Assembly: GCF_024734895.1 (NCBI RefSeq)
Contig: NZ_CP091430.1
Span: 6,156,501-6,220,500 of the forward strand
DNA from: Paenibacillus spongiae
GTDB taxonomy: Bacteria; Bacillota; Bacilli; Paenibacillales; Paenibacillaceae
Direction of reading: 5' to 3'
DNA length: 64,000 nt
The position numbers and the translations under genes were made by a program. The number at the start of each line of letters is the position of its first letter. The stretch's first letter is position 1. Positions 24,823-34,562 of this stretch are shown here, piece by piece. The notes under the pieces were generated by a model. It saw nothing but the letters and a program-made list of their open reading frames with translations. It ran no database searches and had not been told where the DNA came from.

Positions 24823-25592
24823 CCGCGGTAACTATCCTGCCACTTGAGCAGCTTCGTCTCCAGAATCCGAACCAGAGAATCGGTTAGCTTGCCGACGATG
24901 GCGAAGATGAATATGCCGACAAATACGATTTCGGTCCGCATATATGCACGCGCATCCTGAATGAGATAGCCGATGCCCTGATCCGCCCCCATCAGTTCCG
25001 CGACAACCAAGCACAGCCATGACGTGCTTAACGATAAACGAACGCCTAACAAAATATTGGGCATTGCGCCCGGCAGAATAACCTTGGTCACTTGATGGAG
25101 CCGGCTGAATTCCAGTACGCGCGCCACATCGAACAGCTTGGCATCGACGTTGCGGACGCCCAAGAACGCATTGACGTATAGAGGGAAGAAGGCACCCATC
25201 GATATTAGCAGCACTTTGGACAGCTCGCCGAAGCCAAACCACAAAATAAACAATGGCGTAACGGCCAGCAATGGCACGGTTCGCAGCATTTGAATCGACG
25301 GATCGAGCAGCTGCTCGGAGCGCTTGAATAATCCGACGAAAAGACCGATTAGCAATCCTGAACCTCCGCCGATTACAAAGCCGAGCATAGCCCGCATGAC
25401 GCTGATCCCCAGGTGATGCATGAGTTCGCCTGAGATTATAATTTCGTAGAAATTTCGGAAGATAGAAACCGGCGATGGAAACAGCTGGGGCGATATCCAC
25501 TCGAGCGTCGATGCCAGCTGCCAAACCAGCAGCACGGCCACTGGAATAAGGCTGCCCAGGGCAAACCGCTTCGCCTTTTCGCTTTTGAACAT
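24819..25592 (-). CDS. ABC transporter permease, sulfonate/nitrate/taurine type
   Basis: Membrane subunit of an SsuC/TauC-like importer, 257 residues with about six helices. It opens MFKSEKAKRFALGSLIPVAV and holds FPSPVSIFRNFYEIIISGEL and the ATPase-docking loop MPNILLGVRLSLSTSWLCLV, the family signature region. GGAAAGGATT before 25592 sets the start. It follows the ATPase gene by 25 bases and overlaps the EamA gene. The substrate-binding protein is encoded divergently at 27528. Confidence 0.9.
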   Translation of the reverse strand: MFKSEKAKRFALGSLIPVAVLLVWQLASTLEWISPQLFPSPVSIFRNFYEIIISGELMHHLGISVMRAMLGFVIGGGSGLLIGLFVGLFKRSEQLLDPSIQMLRTVPLLAVTPLFILWFGFGELSKVLLISMGAFFPLYVNAFLGVRNVDAKLFDVARVLEFSRLHQVTKVILPGAMPNILLGVRLSLSTSWLCLVVAELMGADQGIGYLIQDARAYMRTEIVFVGIFIFAIVGKLTDSLVRILETKLLKWQDSYRG

Positions 25593-25617
25593 GAGGGAAC
25601 AATCCTTTCCGATGATG

Positions 25618-26388
25618 TTAGATAGACCAAGTATCGCTGTCTTGCTCCTCATGACCAAGCGCACGGATCACTTCGCTGCGCAGTTCTTGGAAGGGCGCAC
25701 TAACCCGGTTTCTTGGGTAAGGCAAATCAATGGGAATAACGGCCTTAATGCGGCCGGGTCTTGCGTCCATGACGACAACGCGATTGGACAGGAATACCGC
25801 CTCGTCGATATCATGCGTAACGAGCAGCATGGAGGTACGGTTCTCGCGCCATATATCGAGCAGCGATTCCTGCATATGATTGCGGGTAAACGCATCGAGC
25901 GCGCCGAACGGCTCGTCCAGCAGCAGCACTTTCGGTTTGCGGAGCAAGGCGCGCGCAATGGCGACACGCTGCGACATGCCACCCGACAGCTGCTTCGGAT
26001 AAGCCTTCTCGAATCCGGTCAGCCGGACCAGCTTGATCATCTCGTCGACTTGCTCCCGAACGTTATGGTCCTTCAGGGAGAGATCCGCAGCAATATTCTT
26101 CTCAACGGTTGCCCATGGGAACAAGCGATGCTCTTGAAAAATAAATCCCTTATCCTTGCTCGGACCGGTGACGTCTTCGCCATGCAGCAGCATTCGTCCC
26201 TCGTACTGTACATCCAGGCCCGCAGCGATCTTGAGCAGGGTGCTCTTCCCGCAGCCGCTCGGTCCGATAATCGAGACGAACTCTTGCTCCATCAGCGTAA
26301 ATTCAATGTTATCGAGAACATGAGTCGCCTGGTTTGCCGTGTAAAAGGTTTTGTTCAACTGGTTGATTTCTAATGCCGCCGATGTCAT
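25618..26388 (-). CDS. ABC transporter ATPase, sulfonate/nitrate/taurine type
   Basis: Energises import from the cytoplasmic side. The 256-residue subunit has Walker [10 protein letters not shown] (42-50), the Q-loop at [11 protein letters not shown], the signature [16 protein letters not shown] (134-149) and Walker B VLLLDEP (154-160). The pattern [13 protein letters not shown] is typical of SsuB/TauB. GGGGGA precedes the start. It lies between the LysR regulator and the permease on the same strand. Confidence 0.92.
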   Translation of the reverse strand: MTSAALEINQLNKTFYTANQATHVLDNIEFTLMEQEFVSIIGPSGCGKSTLLKIAAGLDVQYEGRMLLHGEDVTGPSKDKGFIFQEHRLFPWATVEKNIAADLSLKDHNVREQVDEMIKLVRLTGFEKAYPKQLSGGMSQRVAIARALLRKPKVLLLDEPFGALDAFTRNHMQESLLDIWRENRTSMLLVTHDIDEAVFLSNRVVVMDARPGRIKAVIPIDLPYPRNRVSAPFQELRSEVIRALGHEEQDSDTWSI

Positions 26389-26497
26389 GTGTTGATGTCC
26401 CCCTGCAACGAATCTCTTACGCCGCTGTAGAATTTAGGATGAATAGTAGCAGAAGAAGAAGTTAGTTGTCAATACAGTGCCGGGCAAGATGAAACGG

Positions 26498-27412
26498 TCA
26501 ATGTTTCAGATTCGGATTCAAATATTCGCGCATGACATACTTCAAAAATTCCTTCTGGGCAATGGAGAAATGCTTATGGTTAGAGCGCGCCCAGCCCAGG
26601 GAAATCGTAGTTGGCTCGTGATTGATGAGAGGAACAATAACGATATCGCCGCTAAGAATGAGCGGATCGTTCAGCATGCTGTACTCGATAAACATGCCGA
26701 TCGCCACACCCTCGACAATGGTTCTTCGGAGCAGCTCGATATTGTTGGAGGTGAAGATCACATCGACGGGGCCGTACTTGCTGACGAAATCTTCCAAATA
26801 CCAATTCGAGAATACGCCATCGATATTGACGAACGAATAGGCGAGCAGCTCTTCCGGCGAGACGCTCTTTCTTGAGGCGAGGGGCGATCCCCTTCCCACA
26901 CACACCACAACTCGCGAATCCAGCATCTTGTGCATCGTCAAATCCTTGACATGCTCCTTCTTCTGATCATGGAAGTAGATCAGGCCCAAGTCGGTGCGGT
27001 CCTCCTTCAGATCCTGAATCACCTCCTCCGTACTCTTGCTGGATATCGCAAGCCGGACATTGGGATAATCCTGTTTGAAGGAAATGATCGATTTGGTCAG
27101 CACCGCCATGAAATTCGGACCTACGGAGAATCGAACCTCCCCCTCGATCAGCTTGCTCTCGATCTGCGCTTCCTCTTTGATCTCCTCGACTTTGAGCAGA
27201 ATGTCATATATCTTCTCGATAATGATTCGACCCCGGGGCGTAGACTCCGTGCCCAGCCGCGAGCGGGTAAACAGCTTGAACCCCAGCTCCTGCTCCAGCT
27301 TGGCAATCGCTTTGCTGATGGCGGCCTGGCTGACATGCAGCTGCTCGGCGGCAATCGAGATCGAGCCTGTCCGCGCAATGGCGGAAACATATTCAAATTG
27401 CTCCAAGTTCAT
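26498..27412 (-). CDS. LysR-family transcriptional regulator
   Basis: A 304-residue regulator. Residues 1-60 are the LysR winged helix (MNLEQFEYVSAIARTGSISI, with AEQLHVSQAAISKAIAKLEQ following), and the rest is the two-lobed inducer domain (GEVRFSVGPNFMAVLTKSII). GGGGGTG precedes the ATG at 27412; the frame open to 27430 is not used. It is divergent from the binding-protein gene at 27528, with a dyad at 27429-27443 between them, and heads the ATPase-permease-EamA operon. It probably activates both arms in response to the imported compound. Confidence 0.92.
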   Translation of the reverse strand: MNLEQFEYVSAIARTGSISIAAEQLHVSQAAISKAIAKLEQELGFKLFTRSRLGTESTPRGRIIIEKIYDILLKVEEIKEEAQIESKLIEGEVRFSVGPNFMAVLTKSIISFKQDYPNVRLAISSKSTEEVIQDLKEDRTDLGLIYFHDQKKEHVKDLTMHKMLDSRVVVCVGRGSPLASRKSVSPEELLAYSFVNIDGVFSNWYLEDFVSKYGPVDVIFTSNNIELLRRTIVEGVAIGMFIEYSMLNDPLILSGDIVIVPLINHEPTTISLGWARSNHKHFSIAQKEFLKYVMREYLNPNLKH

Positions 27413-27428
27413 GTAAACACCCCCACAC

Positions 27429-27443
27429 ATAACCTGTAGTTAT
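27429..27443. promoter_or_regulatory. LysR-type box in divergent promoter region
   Basis: ATAAC-CTGTA-GTTAT is a perfect dyad of the T-N11-A form bound by LysR-family proteins. It lies 17-31 bases before the regulator start and 85 bases before the binding-protein gene. Confidence 0.65.
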
Positions 27444-27527
27444 GATAGCATAATTCATATATACTTTACTAGAATACTCGGAAATAATACAATGCAAATA
27501 AATCTAGTACGATAAGGGGTCCTGACA

Positions 27528-28526
27528 ATGCGTAAATCCACAAGAAAAACAACCCGATTCGGTCTGCTATCACTCTTTATAATAATAGCTTTGACCCTGA
27601 CTGCATGCGGCAGCGGCGGCAGCAAGTCGGGCGACGATAAAGTAACGGTCAATATCGCGGTAAACGGCGGGCTGAACCTGCTGTCGGTCGCCAAGGAGAA
27701 AGGTTGGTTCGAGGAAGAGTTCGCCAAATTGAATGCGAATGTCGAGTGGCACGAGTTCCAGAGCAGCGTTCCTCTGCTGGAAGGGATCGTATCGAACCGC
27801 GTGGACTTCTCCTTCATTGGCGACGGCACGGTCGTAACCGGCAAAGCGGCAAACAGCCCGTTCACCGTCATTTCGACGATTGGCGTACAAGGCAACCAGA
27901 ACAGCGTTATCGTGAAGACGGACAGCCCGATTCAATCGATTGCCGACCTGAAGGGCAAGAAAGTCGCCGTAGCGAAAGGCTCGTCGGCTCATATCTTCCT
28001 GATTAAGGCGCTGGAGAAGAACGGCATGAAGGAATCGGATCTCAAAATCGTGCAGCTGCAGCCGGACGAAGCGAACTCCGCTTTCCAGACCGGCAGCGTC
28101 GATGCCTGGGCAACCTGGGATCCGTTCGTAACGACGGAACTGAAAGCTAACCGCGCACGGATCGTCGAAAGCGTGGAAACGATGAACATCGTTGCTCCTG
28201 CTCTCATGATTGGTCGGGATAAATTTATCGAGGAACATCCTGAACTGACGACGGCTTTCTTGAAGGTGTATCAGAAGAGCGTTGATTGGGTCAACGGCAA
28301 TAAGGATGAAGCGGCTGCGCTTCTAGCGGAACAGAAGAAGATGGATTTGGAATTGGTGAAGACGCTCGTCAACTACACGAACTATATCAATACGCCGGTC
28401 ACGGCGGATGTTCAAGCGGCGATGCAATCGACGGCAGATATTCTGCTCGAAGCGGGCACAATCAAGGACAAAGTCGACATTAGCAAGACGTTCAACAATA
28501 CCTTCATCGAAGAAGCATTGAAATAG
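27528..28526 (+). CDS. Sulfonate/nitrate/taurine-type substrate-binding lipoprotein
   Basis: Receptor of 332 residues with a lipoprotein signal ending LTAC (Cys27). The mature part shows the SsuA/TauA-like pattern: NIAVNGGLNLLSVAKEKGWF, HEFQSSVPLLEGIVSNRVDF, then GKKVAVAKGSSAHIFLIKAL and VDAWATWDPFVT. The last motif (A-W-x-x-W-D-P) is typical of aliphatic sulfonate binding proteins. GGGGTCC lies before the ATG. It serves the divergent ATPase and permease, and is followed by a DinB-family gene and an M20 peptidase gene. Confidence 0.9.
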   Translation: MRKSTRKTTRFGLLSLFIIIALTLTACGSGGSKSGDDKVTVNIAVNGGLNLLSVAKEKGWFEEEFAKLNANVEWHEFQSSVPLLEGIVSNRVDFSFIGDGTVVTGKAANSPFTVISTIGVQGNQNSVIVKTDSPIQSIADLKGKKVAVAKGSSAHIFLIKALEKNGMKESDLKIVQLQPDEANSAFQTGSVDAWATWDPFVTTELKANRARIVESVETMNIVAPALMIGRDKFIEEHPELTTAFLKVYQKSVDWVNGNKDEAAALLAEQKKMDLELVKTLVNYTNYINTPVTADVQAAMQSTADILLEAGTIKDKVDISKTFNNTFIEEALK

Positions 28527-28564
28527 CTTAAACGCGTAACGATTGCTAGAGGAGGCGCATGTCA

Positions 28565-29047
28565 ATGAGTACAGAAAGACAAAGCTCGATTCATAATTAT
28601 AAGCAGACAGCCGTGAAGATTCGGCAAAGCGTGGAAGGCCTATCGGAGCAGCTGATTACGTGGAAGCCCGGTCCGGACATATGGAGCATCCAGGAAATCA
28701 TCGGACATCTGATGGATTCCAATATCATCAATTCGTACCGCATTCGCAAAATCATCTCGGAGCCGGTGACGCCGATCGTTACTTTTGCTCATGAGGAATG
28801 GGTGAATGTGCAGCAATTTCACGGAACGCCGCTGGCAGAGATATTGGATGCTTATGATGCGCTTACCCGCTATAATGCGCTGCTGTTGAACAAGCTCACG
28901 GAAGAACAGTGGCAGAAGTACGGCATGAAGAATGATGAACAGATTTCCATTTCCCATATTATTGACAAGTTTATTTGCAATCATGTGCAGAAGCATCTCG
29001 GGCAGATCGAACGCAACAAATCGGAATATGACGCGAACCGGGTTTAA
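28565..29047 (+). CDS. DinB/YfiT-like metalloenzyme family protein
   Basis: A 160-residue four-helix-bundle protein of the DinB/YfiT-like group. The three metal-ligand His expected for the fold are present: H48 in EIIGHLMDS, and H140 and H144 in CNHVQKHLGQIE. Many members are thiol-dependent transferases, including bacillithiol S-transferases in Firmicutes. AGGAGG stands nine bases from the ATG at 28565, better than the ATG at 28559. It lies between the binding-protein gene and the M20 gene, 25 bases from the latter. A role in handling a thiol conjugate is inference from context. Confidence 0.8.
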   Translation: MSTERQSSIHNYKQTAVKIRQSVEGLSEQLITWKPGPDIWSIQEIIGHLMDSNIINSYRIRKIISEPVTPIVTFAHEEWVNVQQFHGTPLAEILDAYDALTRYNALLLNKLTEEQWQKYGMKNDEQISISHIIDKFICNHVQKHLGQIERNKSEYDANRV

Positions 29048-29071
29048 ACGCCTGCAAAGGAGGAGCCTTCA

Positions 29072-30256
29072 ATGACAGATTTACAACATTTGCTTGAACG
29101 GGCGGAAGCAGCACAAGATCAAGTGATTCAATGGAGGCGCCATCTGCACCAGCATCCCGAGCTGTCTTTTCACGAAAGCGAAACCGCTCATTATATAGAA
29201 GAAACACTTCGCTCCATTGGACGCATGGAGGTATCCCGGCCGACCGCTACGAGTGTGATGGCGAGACTGATCGGCCGGCAGCCCGGCAAGGTGCTTGCGA
29301 TTCGGGCAGATATCGATGCGCTGCCAATCGAAGAGAACACGGGACTTCCGTTCGGTTCGGCTAATCCGGGTGTCATGCATGCCTGCGGACATGACGGACA
29401 TACGGCCACTGTGCTTGGCGTAGCGAAGGTGATGGCTGAGCATTACGATTCGCTCGAAGGTGAAATCCGGTTTATTTTTCAACATGCGGAAGAGCTTCCT
29501 CCCGGTGGTGCTGAGGAGATGATCGCGGCCGGTGTAATGGAAGGCGTGGATGCCGTCATTGGCGCGCATCTGCAATCGCCGGTCGAGGTAGGCATGGTTG
29601 GGGTTGTTGCAGGTCCGATGCTGGCTTCACCGGATACATTCTATATTACGGTGCATGGCAAGGGCGGGCATGCGGCTGAGCCCCATATGGCGATCGATCC
29701 TATTGCGATTGGCGCACAATTGGTTACGAACCTGCAGCATCTGGCCTCCAGAACCTTCAATCCCATGGACCCGCTGGTCGTATCGGTAACGAAATTTATC
29801 GCCGGGCATACGCATAATGTCATCCCGGGAAGCGCGGAGCTGTGCGGCACGGTTCGCTGCATGGACCCTGGCCTTCGCGAGCAGCTGCCGAAGCGGATGG
29901 AGCAAATTATTGAAGGGATTACGCAAGCCCATGGCGCAGCGTATGAGTTCCGTTATGATTATGGCTACCGCCCGCTTATCAACAATGAAGCCGTTTCGCA
30001 GATCGTAGCGGAGTCCGTTAAGGAGCTGTACGGAGCAGACGCGCTGTACACGATCAAACCAAGTATGTCGGCAGACGACTTCTCCGCCTACCTGCATCTG
30101 GCGCCGGGCACCTATTTCAACATCGGAGCCGGCAGCAAGGAGAAGGGAATTACTTACCCCCACCATCATCCGCAATTTACGATCGATGAAGGCTCGCTTC
30201 TGATCGGCATGAAGGTATTCATTACAGCGGCCTTGAAGCTGCTGGCTGTGAAATAG
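29072..30256 (+). CDS. M20-family amidohydrolase (N-acyl-amino-acid deacylase type)
   Basis: A 394-residue cytoplasmic metal-dependent amidohydrolase. The metal site is visible: MHACGHDGHTA (Cys105, His107), EE pair at 140-141 in FQHAEELPPGG, and the late His in YPHHHPQFTIDEG. The dimerisation domain begins at TFYITVHGKGGHAAEPHMAI. The HPELSFHE motif at 28-35 is typical of the IAA-amino acid hydrolase/HipO/YxeP group, which removes N-acyl groups from amino acids. AAGGAGGAG precedes the start. It ends the binding protein-DinB-M20 transcript, so the imported compound is probably an N-acylated amino acid or a similar amide. Confidence 0.9.
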   Translation: MTDLQHLLERAEAAQDQVIQWRRHLHQHPELSFHESETAHYIEETLRSIGRMEVSRPTATSVMARLIGRQPGKVLAIRADIDALPIEENTGLPFGSANPGVMHACGHDGHTATVLGVAKVMAEHYDSLEGEIRFIFQHAEELPPGGAEEMIAAGVMEGVDAVIGAHLQSPVEVGMVGVVAGPMLASPDTFYITVHGKGGHAAEPHMAIDPIAIGAQLVTNLQHLASRTFNPMDPLVVSVTKFIAGHTHNVIPGSAELCGTVRCMDPGLREQLPKRMEQIIEGITQAHGAAYEFRYDYGYRPLINNEAVSQIVAESVKELYGADALYTIKPSMSADDFSAYLHLAPGTYFNIGAGSKEKGITYPHHHPQFTIDEGSLLIGMKVFITAALKLLAVK

Positions 30257-30277
30257 AACGAATAGCCTGCGGTATAG

Positions 30278-30321
30278 CCTGCGGAATCGTTGAAGAACGA
30301 TGCCGCAGGTTATTTCATTTT
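30278..30321 (+). terminator. Terminator after the M20 amidohydrolase gene
   Basis: CCTGCGG-A-ATCGTT pairs with AACGAT-G-CCGCAGG around a 4-base loop and is followed by TTATTTCATTTT. Confidence 0.8.
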
Positions 30322-30486
30322 ACGACGAAACTTTGAAGAGACGCATTATCGTGTTAACGCTGCATTTCCCCGCTCAAGCGATTCTCGTTGGCGACTTCCA
30401 TTTGGACGTCATCAAACTTGATGGACTTGATTCGCATGACGACTAACCTCCAATAATGTGCAATTGTACAATGTGTTTAGTCGGGG

Positions 30487-30804
30487 TGTTCGCTACCTCC
30501 CCAACTCGGCTCCATATTCAACAATAGTGCATCCGATGTCCGTTACAAGTCCAGCCCACCTTCATTATACGGAATACGGACATAGAATCCGTTATTTGTG
30601 ACAAACACCTTATATGGATACACGGTCCGGACATCAGATCCGCTATTCGCACCAAATGACCACATTTCCTCCGATTTTCGCATAAATAACGTCTCTGGTG
30701 TCCGCTACCTCCCCAACTCGGCTCCATATTCAACAATAGCGCATCCGATGTCCGTTACTATTCCAGCCCACCTTCATTACACGGAATACGGACATAGAAT
30801 CCGT
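30487..30804. repeat. 106-base direct duplication within GGACAT repeat family
   Basis: Bases 30487-30592 and 30699-30804 are two copies, 212 bases apart, that differ at only about six positions. Each contains an inverted (GCATCCGATGTCCGTTAC) and a forward (ACGGACATAGAATCCGT) copy of the dispersed unit also found at 3505-3690. Two more units lie in the spacer between them. The whole 666-base gap 30257-30922 holds a terminator and these repeats, with no gene. Confidence 0.8.
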
Positions 30805-30922
30805 CTCCTATTGCCCGCTCGCCGTAACAAACATCTCTTCATTAACATCGAAATTATAGAGCAGCGGAAAGCAGTTCCGCAATGCTTCAGCCTCCACTTG
30901 GAATCCAATCATCCGAAGCCGA

Positions 30923-31798
30923 TCAGCCCAGGCAGTGCGGGTTTCGCTTATAATAGCCGGGATTGACTCCCGTTACGGACTTGAAGGATTTGGAGAAGTG
31001 ATGCACGTCGGTAAAGCCGCAGTATTCGCTCACCTTTTGAATGGACAATCCTTCCCGCAGCAGCTCCTGAGCATGCTCGATTCGTAATTTCAATAAGTAC
31101 TGATATGGCGTCATGTTGAATTGCTGCTTGAACAGCACCGTAAATCGGGAAGGCGATAGATTGGCTCTTCGGGCCATGTCGGCGATGCTGATCGGTTCGG
31201 AGAAATGAAAAGCAAAGTAAGACGTAATCCAATTCAGGAATGGCTGCGGGGACAGCACGCCCGGTTTGGGCTTCATGTATTGCTTGAATAGGGTGGTCAG
31301 CCATTCATGGGCAAGCTGATTGGCTTCTACCGTTCCCATGTAGGTTTGCAGCTGCCAGCATTCGATCATCTTTAAGACTATATCCCGCATTTTACCCGAA
31401 TGGGCCGTCTCCAGCTTGAAAGGTATTCGCACATCCTCGCAATTATGCAGTCTGGGCTGCATATAAGCCTCATATGAAGTCATGTCCAATTGGCCGGCAA
31501 GGGTGACGAAGCTATTCTCCCTGTGCGGATTATAGAAAAAATCCAGATGTACGTACGGGTTGATCGTATTCGTCAATCCTTGGATGGTATGGACATCGCC
31601 AGGCTGAAGCAGGCAGAGGTCCCCTTCCTTCAACATCTGAATTTGACCGTTGACCTGAATTTCGAATCGGCCTTCCTGCACATAAAAAATAATGTAATCG
31701 AGCAGATTGCGTTCACCAATGAAGAACGGGGGCCGGATTGCGTAATCGGCAATGCGAATATAGGGTGCAATGACGTGATCTTCTAATTTCATCTGCAT
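30923..31798 (-). CDS. AraC-family transcriptional regulator
   Basis: A regulator of about 291 residues. The N-terminal half is a cupin-like sensor (FYVQEGRFEIQVNGQIQMLK, LLQPGDVHTI). The C-terminal hundred residues are the AraC double helix-turn-helix: ISIADMARRANLSPSRFTVL and VSEYCGFTDVHHFSKSFKSV, then GVNPGYYKR. The start is either 31798 or 31792, as AAAGAGG precedes both. It is divergent from the GH116 gene at 31938 and very likely controls it. Confidence 0.9.
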   Translation of the reverse strand: MQMKLEDHVIAPYIRIADYAIRPPFFIGERNLLDYIIFYVQEGRFEIQVNGQIQMLKEGDLCLLQPGDVHTIQGLTNTINPYVHLDFFYNPHRENSFVTLAGQLDMTSYEAYMQPRLHNCEDVRIPFKLETAHSGKMRDIVLKMIECWQLQTYMGTVEANQLAHEWLTTLFKQYMKPKPGVLSPQPFLNWITSYFAFHFSEPISIADMARRANLSPSRFTVLFKQQFNMTPYQYLLKLRIEHAQELLREGLSIQKVSEYCGFTDVHHFSKSFKSVTGVNPGYYKRNPHCLG

Positions 31799-31937
31799 GA
31801 AACCTCTTTCAAGATCGAATGACAATCGTTTTTTACAAAGAAAACAGGTCGATTATATAAAGAATTCCATACCCGCTCCTCTTATGATGAAGGCAGCATC
31901 TTACTTAGTAGTATATCATTCTATGAGGAGGCTACGT

Positions 31938-34535
31938 ATGGAAAACGTGTATAAAGGCGCGGAAACAAGAGAAATCAGATTTCCGCTGGGCGGAATCGGG
32001 AGCGGCAGCATTGGCCTTTCGGGTAACGGCCGGCTGGTGGACTGGGAAATTTTCAACCGCCCCAACAAGAGGAGCTTCAACGGTTTTAGCCACTTTGCGG
32101 TGAAGGCCGAGCATGCCGGTCAAGTGCTGGACGCACGGGTATTGAACGGAGATATGCAAGCTCCTTATGTAGGCGAGCATATTCGAGGGGGCCCTCTTCA
32201 CAGCGGCTACGGATTCGGTCCGGAAAGCCAAACGATGGCGGGAATGCCCCATTTTCAAGAGGTGGAGTTCCGAGGAGAATTTCCGCTGGCAGGCATGTCG
32301 TTCAAGGAATCCGCGTTTCCGGGGAATGTTCAATTGCTGGCCTTTAACCCTTTCATTCCGCTGCAAGAGGATGATTCAAGCATTCCCGCAGCCTTCTTCG
32401 AGTGGGAACTGGAGAATACGGAGCAAGTCCCTATAACCTATACGCTGTGCCTCTCGGCCGGCAACTCCCTTCCAACGGAGAAGGTTGTTTATCAATACAG
32501 TGAAATACCCGAGGGTCAAGAACGCAGCTTGCATATGATCAAGCTAGGTTCCAATCAATATGACAGCGAGCATCCCCAGTTTGGAGATATTACGATCGCT
32601 ACGGATGCGGCGGATATCAGCTACCAGGAATATTGGTACCGCGGCGGATGGTGCGACAATCTGGAGATGTTCTGGCATGATTTCACCCAGCCCGGGCGCA
32701 TGAAGAACAGACAGTACCGCGAGGATGAGACGCCTATGTATCGGAAAGATACCGCGTCGCTGGCCGCGCATGCGGAGCTGAAGCCCGGCGAGAAGACGAA
32801 GATCCGCTTCACGATCAGCTGGAATTTCCCGAACATGAACAATTACTGGAACCCGAATCCGACGGGGCATAACACATGGAAAAATTATTACGCCACTCTA
32901 TTCGAGGATTCCCGGGCAAGTGCGAAATACGCCTTCACTCATTGGGAGCGACTGTATGGGGACACGCTCAAATTCAAGGAGGCTTTGTTCTCTTCTACGG
33001 TACCGCCCGTCGTCAAGGACGCGGTATCCGCGAACCTATCCGTCTTGAAGACAGCGACGAGCTTACGGCTGACCGACGGCTCCTTCTATGGATTCGAAGG
33101 CTGCATTGACGATACCGGCTGCTGCGAAGGCTCCTGCACGCATGTATGGAACTACGCTTACGCGATGCCGTTCTTGTTCCCAAGCTTGGAACGCAGCATG
33201 CGTAATCTTGATTTTCAATACAACAAACGCGAGGACGGCCGAATGTCATTCCGTCTCATGCTGCCGGTCGGGCGCGAAAGAAATAACTACCGCGCCTGTG
33301 CGGACGGCCAGTTCGGCGGCGTTATTAAAGCCTACCGTGATTGGAAAATATCGGGGAATACGGATTGGCTGCGGTCCGTCTGGCCGGCCGTCAAGCAATC
33401 GATCGAGTATGCGTGGGCCGATAGCAACGAGGACAAGTGGGACCCTGATCGAAAAGGTGTTCTTGAAGGCAGACAACACCATACCTTGGATATGGAGCTT
33501 TACGGACCCAATTCCTGGTTGAGCGGATTTTATTTAGCTGCTCTTAAGGCAGGCGCGGAGATGGCGTCGTTCTTGGGCGAGCATGCCGCATCGGATGACT
33601 ACAACCGGTTGTTTGAAATGGGCAAAGCGTGGGTAGACGAGCATCTATTCAATGGCGAGTATTACGTTCAACAGATCGATTTGTCGGATAAATCAGTGCT
33701 GGAGCCCTTCGGCGAAGCGACCGTCAATCATTACTGGAATAAGGAATTGGGAGAGATTAAATACCAGATCGCGGAAGGCTGCGCCATCGATCAGGTCGTC
33801 GCCCAATGGCATGCCAATCTGTGCGGGCTCGGCGAAGTTCTCGATAAGGAGCAGACCCGCTCCGCGTTGAAATCGTTATACCGGCATAATTTCAAATCCA
33901 GCATGAGGCACGAAGCGAATACATGGAGGCTGTTCACGCTCAACGACGAAGGAGGTCTTGTGATCTGCACATGGCCAAGCGGGGTAAGCAGACCGGCGAT
34001 TCCGTTGACCTATAATACGGAAACGATGACGGGTTTTGAATACCAGGCCGCTTCGCATATGATCCAGGAAGGGCTGATCGAGGAAGGACTCTCCATCGTT
34101 GAAGCCATTCGCGATCGTTATGACGGCGAGAAGCGCAATCCGTGGAACGAGATCGAATGCGGCAGCAATTATGCAAGATCGATGGCAAGCTATTCCTTGC
34201 TGCAGGCCTTCAGCGGATTCGAATATAATATGGTAGAAGGCATGATCGGCTTCAGTCCCGTACAATCTTCGGACGGTACCTTCCGCGTGTTCTGGTCGCT
34301 CGACATGGGCTGGGGAACCTTCGAGACGAGTCCCGGGCACGCCCGTCTTCACGTGCTGCACGGCAAGCTGGATTTGAAGGTGCTCAAGCTTCCTAAGGAG
34401 CAGATCGAAGCGATTCGCAGCATCCGATTGGACGGTGTTGATTTGGCGTATCGTATCGACGGCAATGAAATTCATTTTGCCGGTTCGAACCTAATCGATA
34501 CGAATAGCTCGCTTGCAATAGAGCTGCGGAGCTAA
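31938..34535 (+). CDS. GH116 glycosidase (beta-glucosidase / glucosylceramidase family)
   Basis: An 865-residue glycoside hydrolase without a signal peptide, probably cytoplasmic. The N-terminal domain opens REIRFPLGGIGSGSIGLSGN, the family hallmark. The (alpha/alpha)6 barrel follows with the nucleophile Glu397 in GCCEGSCTHVWNYAYAMPF and the acid/base Asp518 in HHTLDMELYGPNSW. The C-terminal WNEIECGSNYARSMASYSLL is also conserved. Members cleave beta-glucosides, xylosides or GlcNAc-linked substrates. GAGGAGG sets the start at 31938; an in-frame ATG at 31797 overlaps the AraC gene and is not used. Confidence 0.88.
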   Translation: MENVYKGAETREIRFPLGGIGSGSIGLSGNGRLVDWEIFNRPNKRSFNGFSHFAVKAEHAGQVLDARVLNGDMQAPYVGEHIRGGPLHSGYGFGPESQTMAGMPHFQEVEFRGEFPLAGMSFKESAFPGNVQLLAFNPFIPLQEDDSSIPAAFFEWELENTEQVPITYTLCLSAGNSLPTEKVVYQYSEIPEGQERSLHMIKLGSNQYDSEHPQFGDITIATDAADISYQEYWYRGGWCDNLEMFWHDFTQPGRMKNRQYREDETPMYRKDTASLAAHAELKPGEKTKIRFTISWNFPNMNNYWNPNPTGHNTWKNYYATLFEDSRASAKYAFTHWERLYGDTLKFKEALFSSTVPPVVKDAVSANLSVLKTATSLRLTDGSFYGFEGCIDDTGCCEGSCTHVWNYAYAMPFLFPSLERSMRNLDFQYNKREDGRMSFRLMLPVGRERNNYRACADGQFGGVIKAYRDWKISGNTDWLRSVWPAVKQSIEYAWADSNEDKWDPDRKGVLEGRQHHTLDMELYGPNSWLSGFYLAALKAGAEMASFLGEHAASDDYNRLFEMGKAWVDEHLFNGEYYVQQIDLSDKSVLEPFGEATVNHYWNKELGEIKYQIAEGCAIDQVVAQWHANLCGLGEVLDKEQTRSALKSLYRHNFKSSMRHEANTWRLFTLNDEGGLVICTWPSGVSRPAIPLTYNTETMTGFEYQAASHMIQEGLIEEGLSIVEAIRDRYDGEKRNPWNEIECGSNYARSMASYSLLQAFSGFEYNMVEGMIGFSPVQSSDGTFRVFWSLDMGWGTFETSPGHARLHVLHGKLDLKVLKLPKEQIEAIRSIRLDGVDLAYRIDGNEIHFAGSNLIDTNSSLAIELRS

Positions 34536-34562
34536 CCCATATAAGGCACAACGAAAAGTAGC

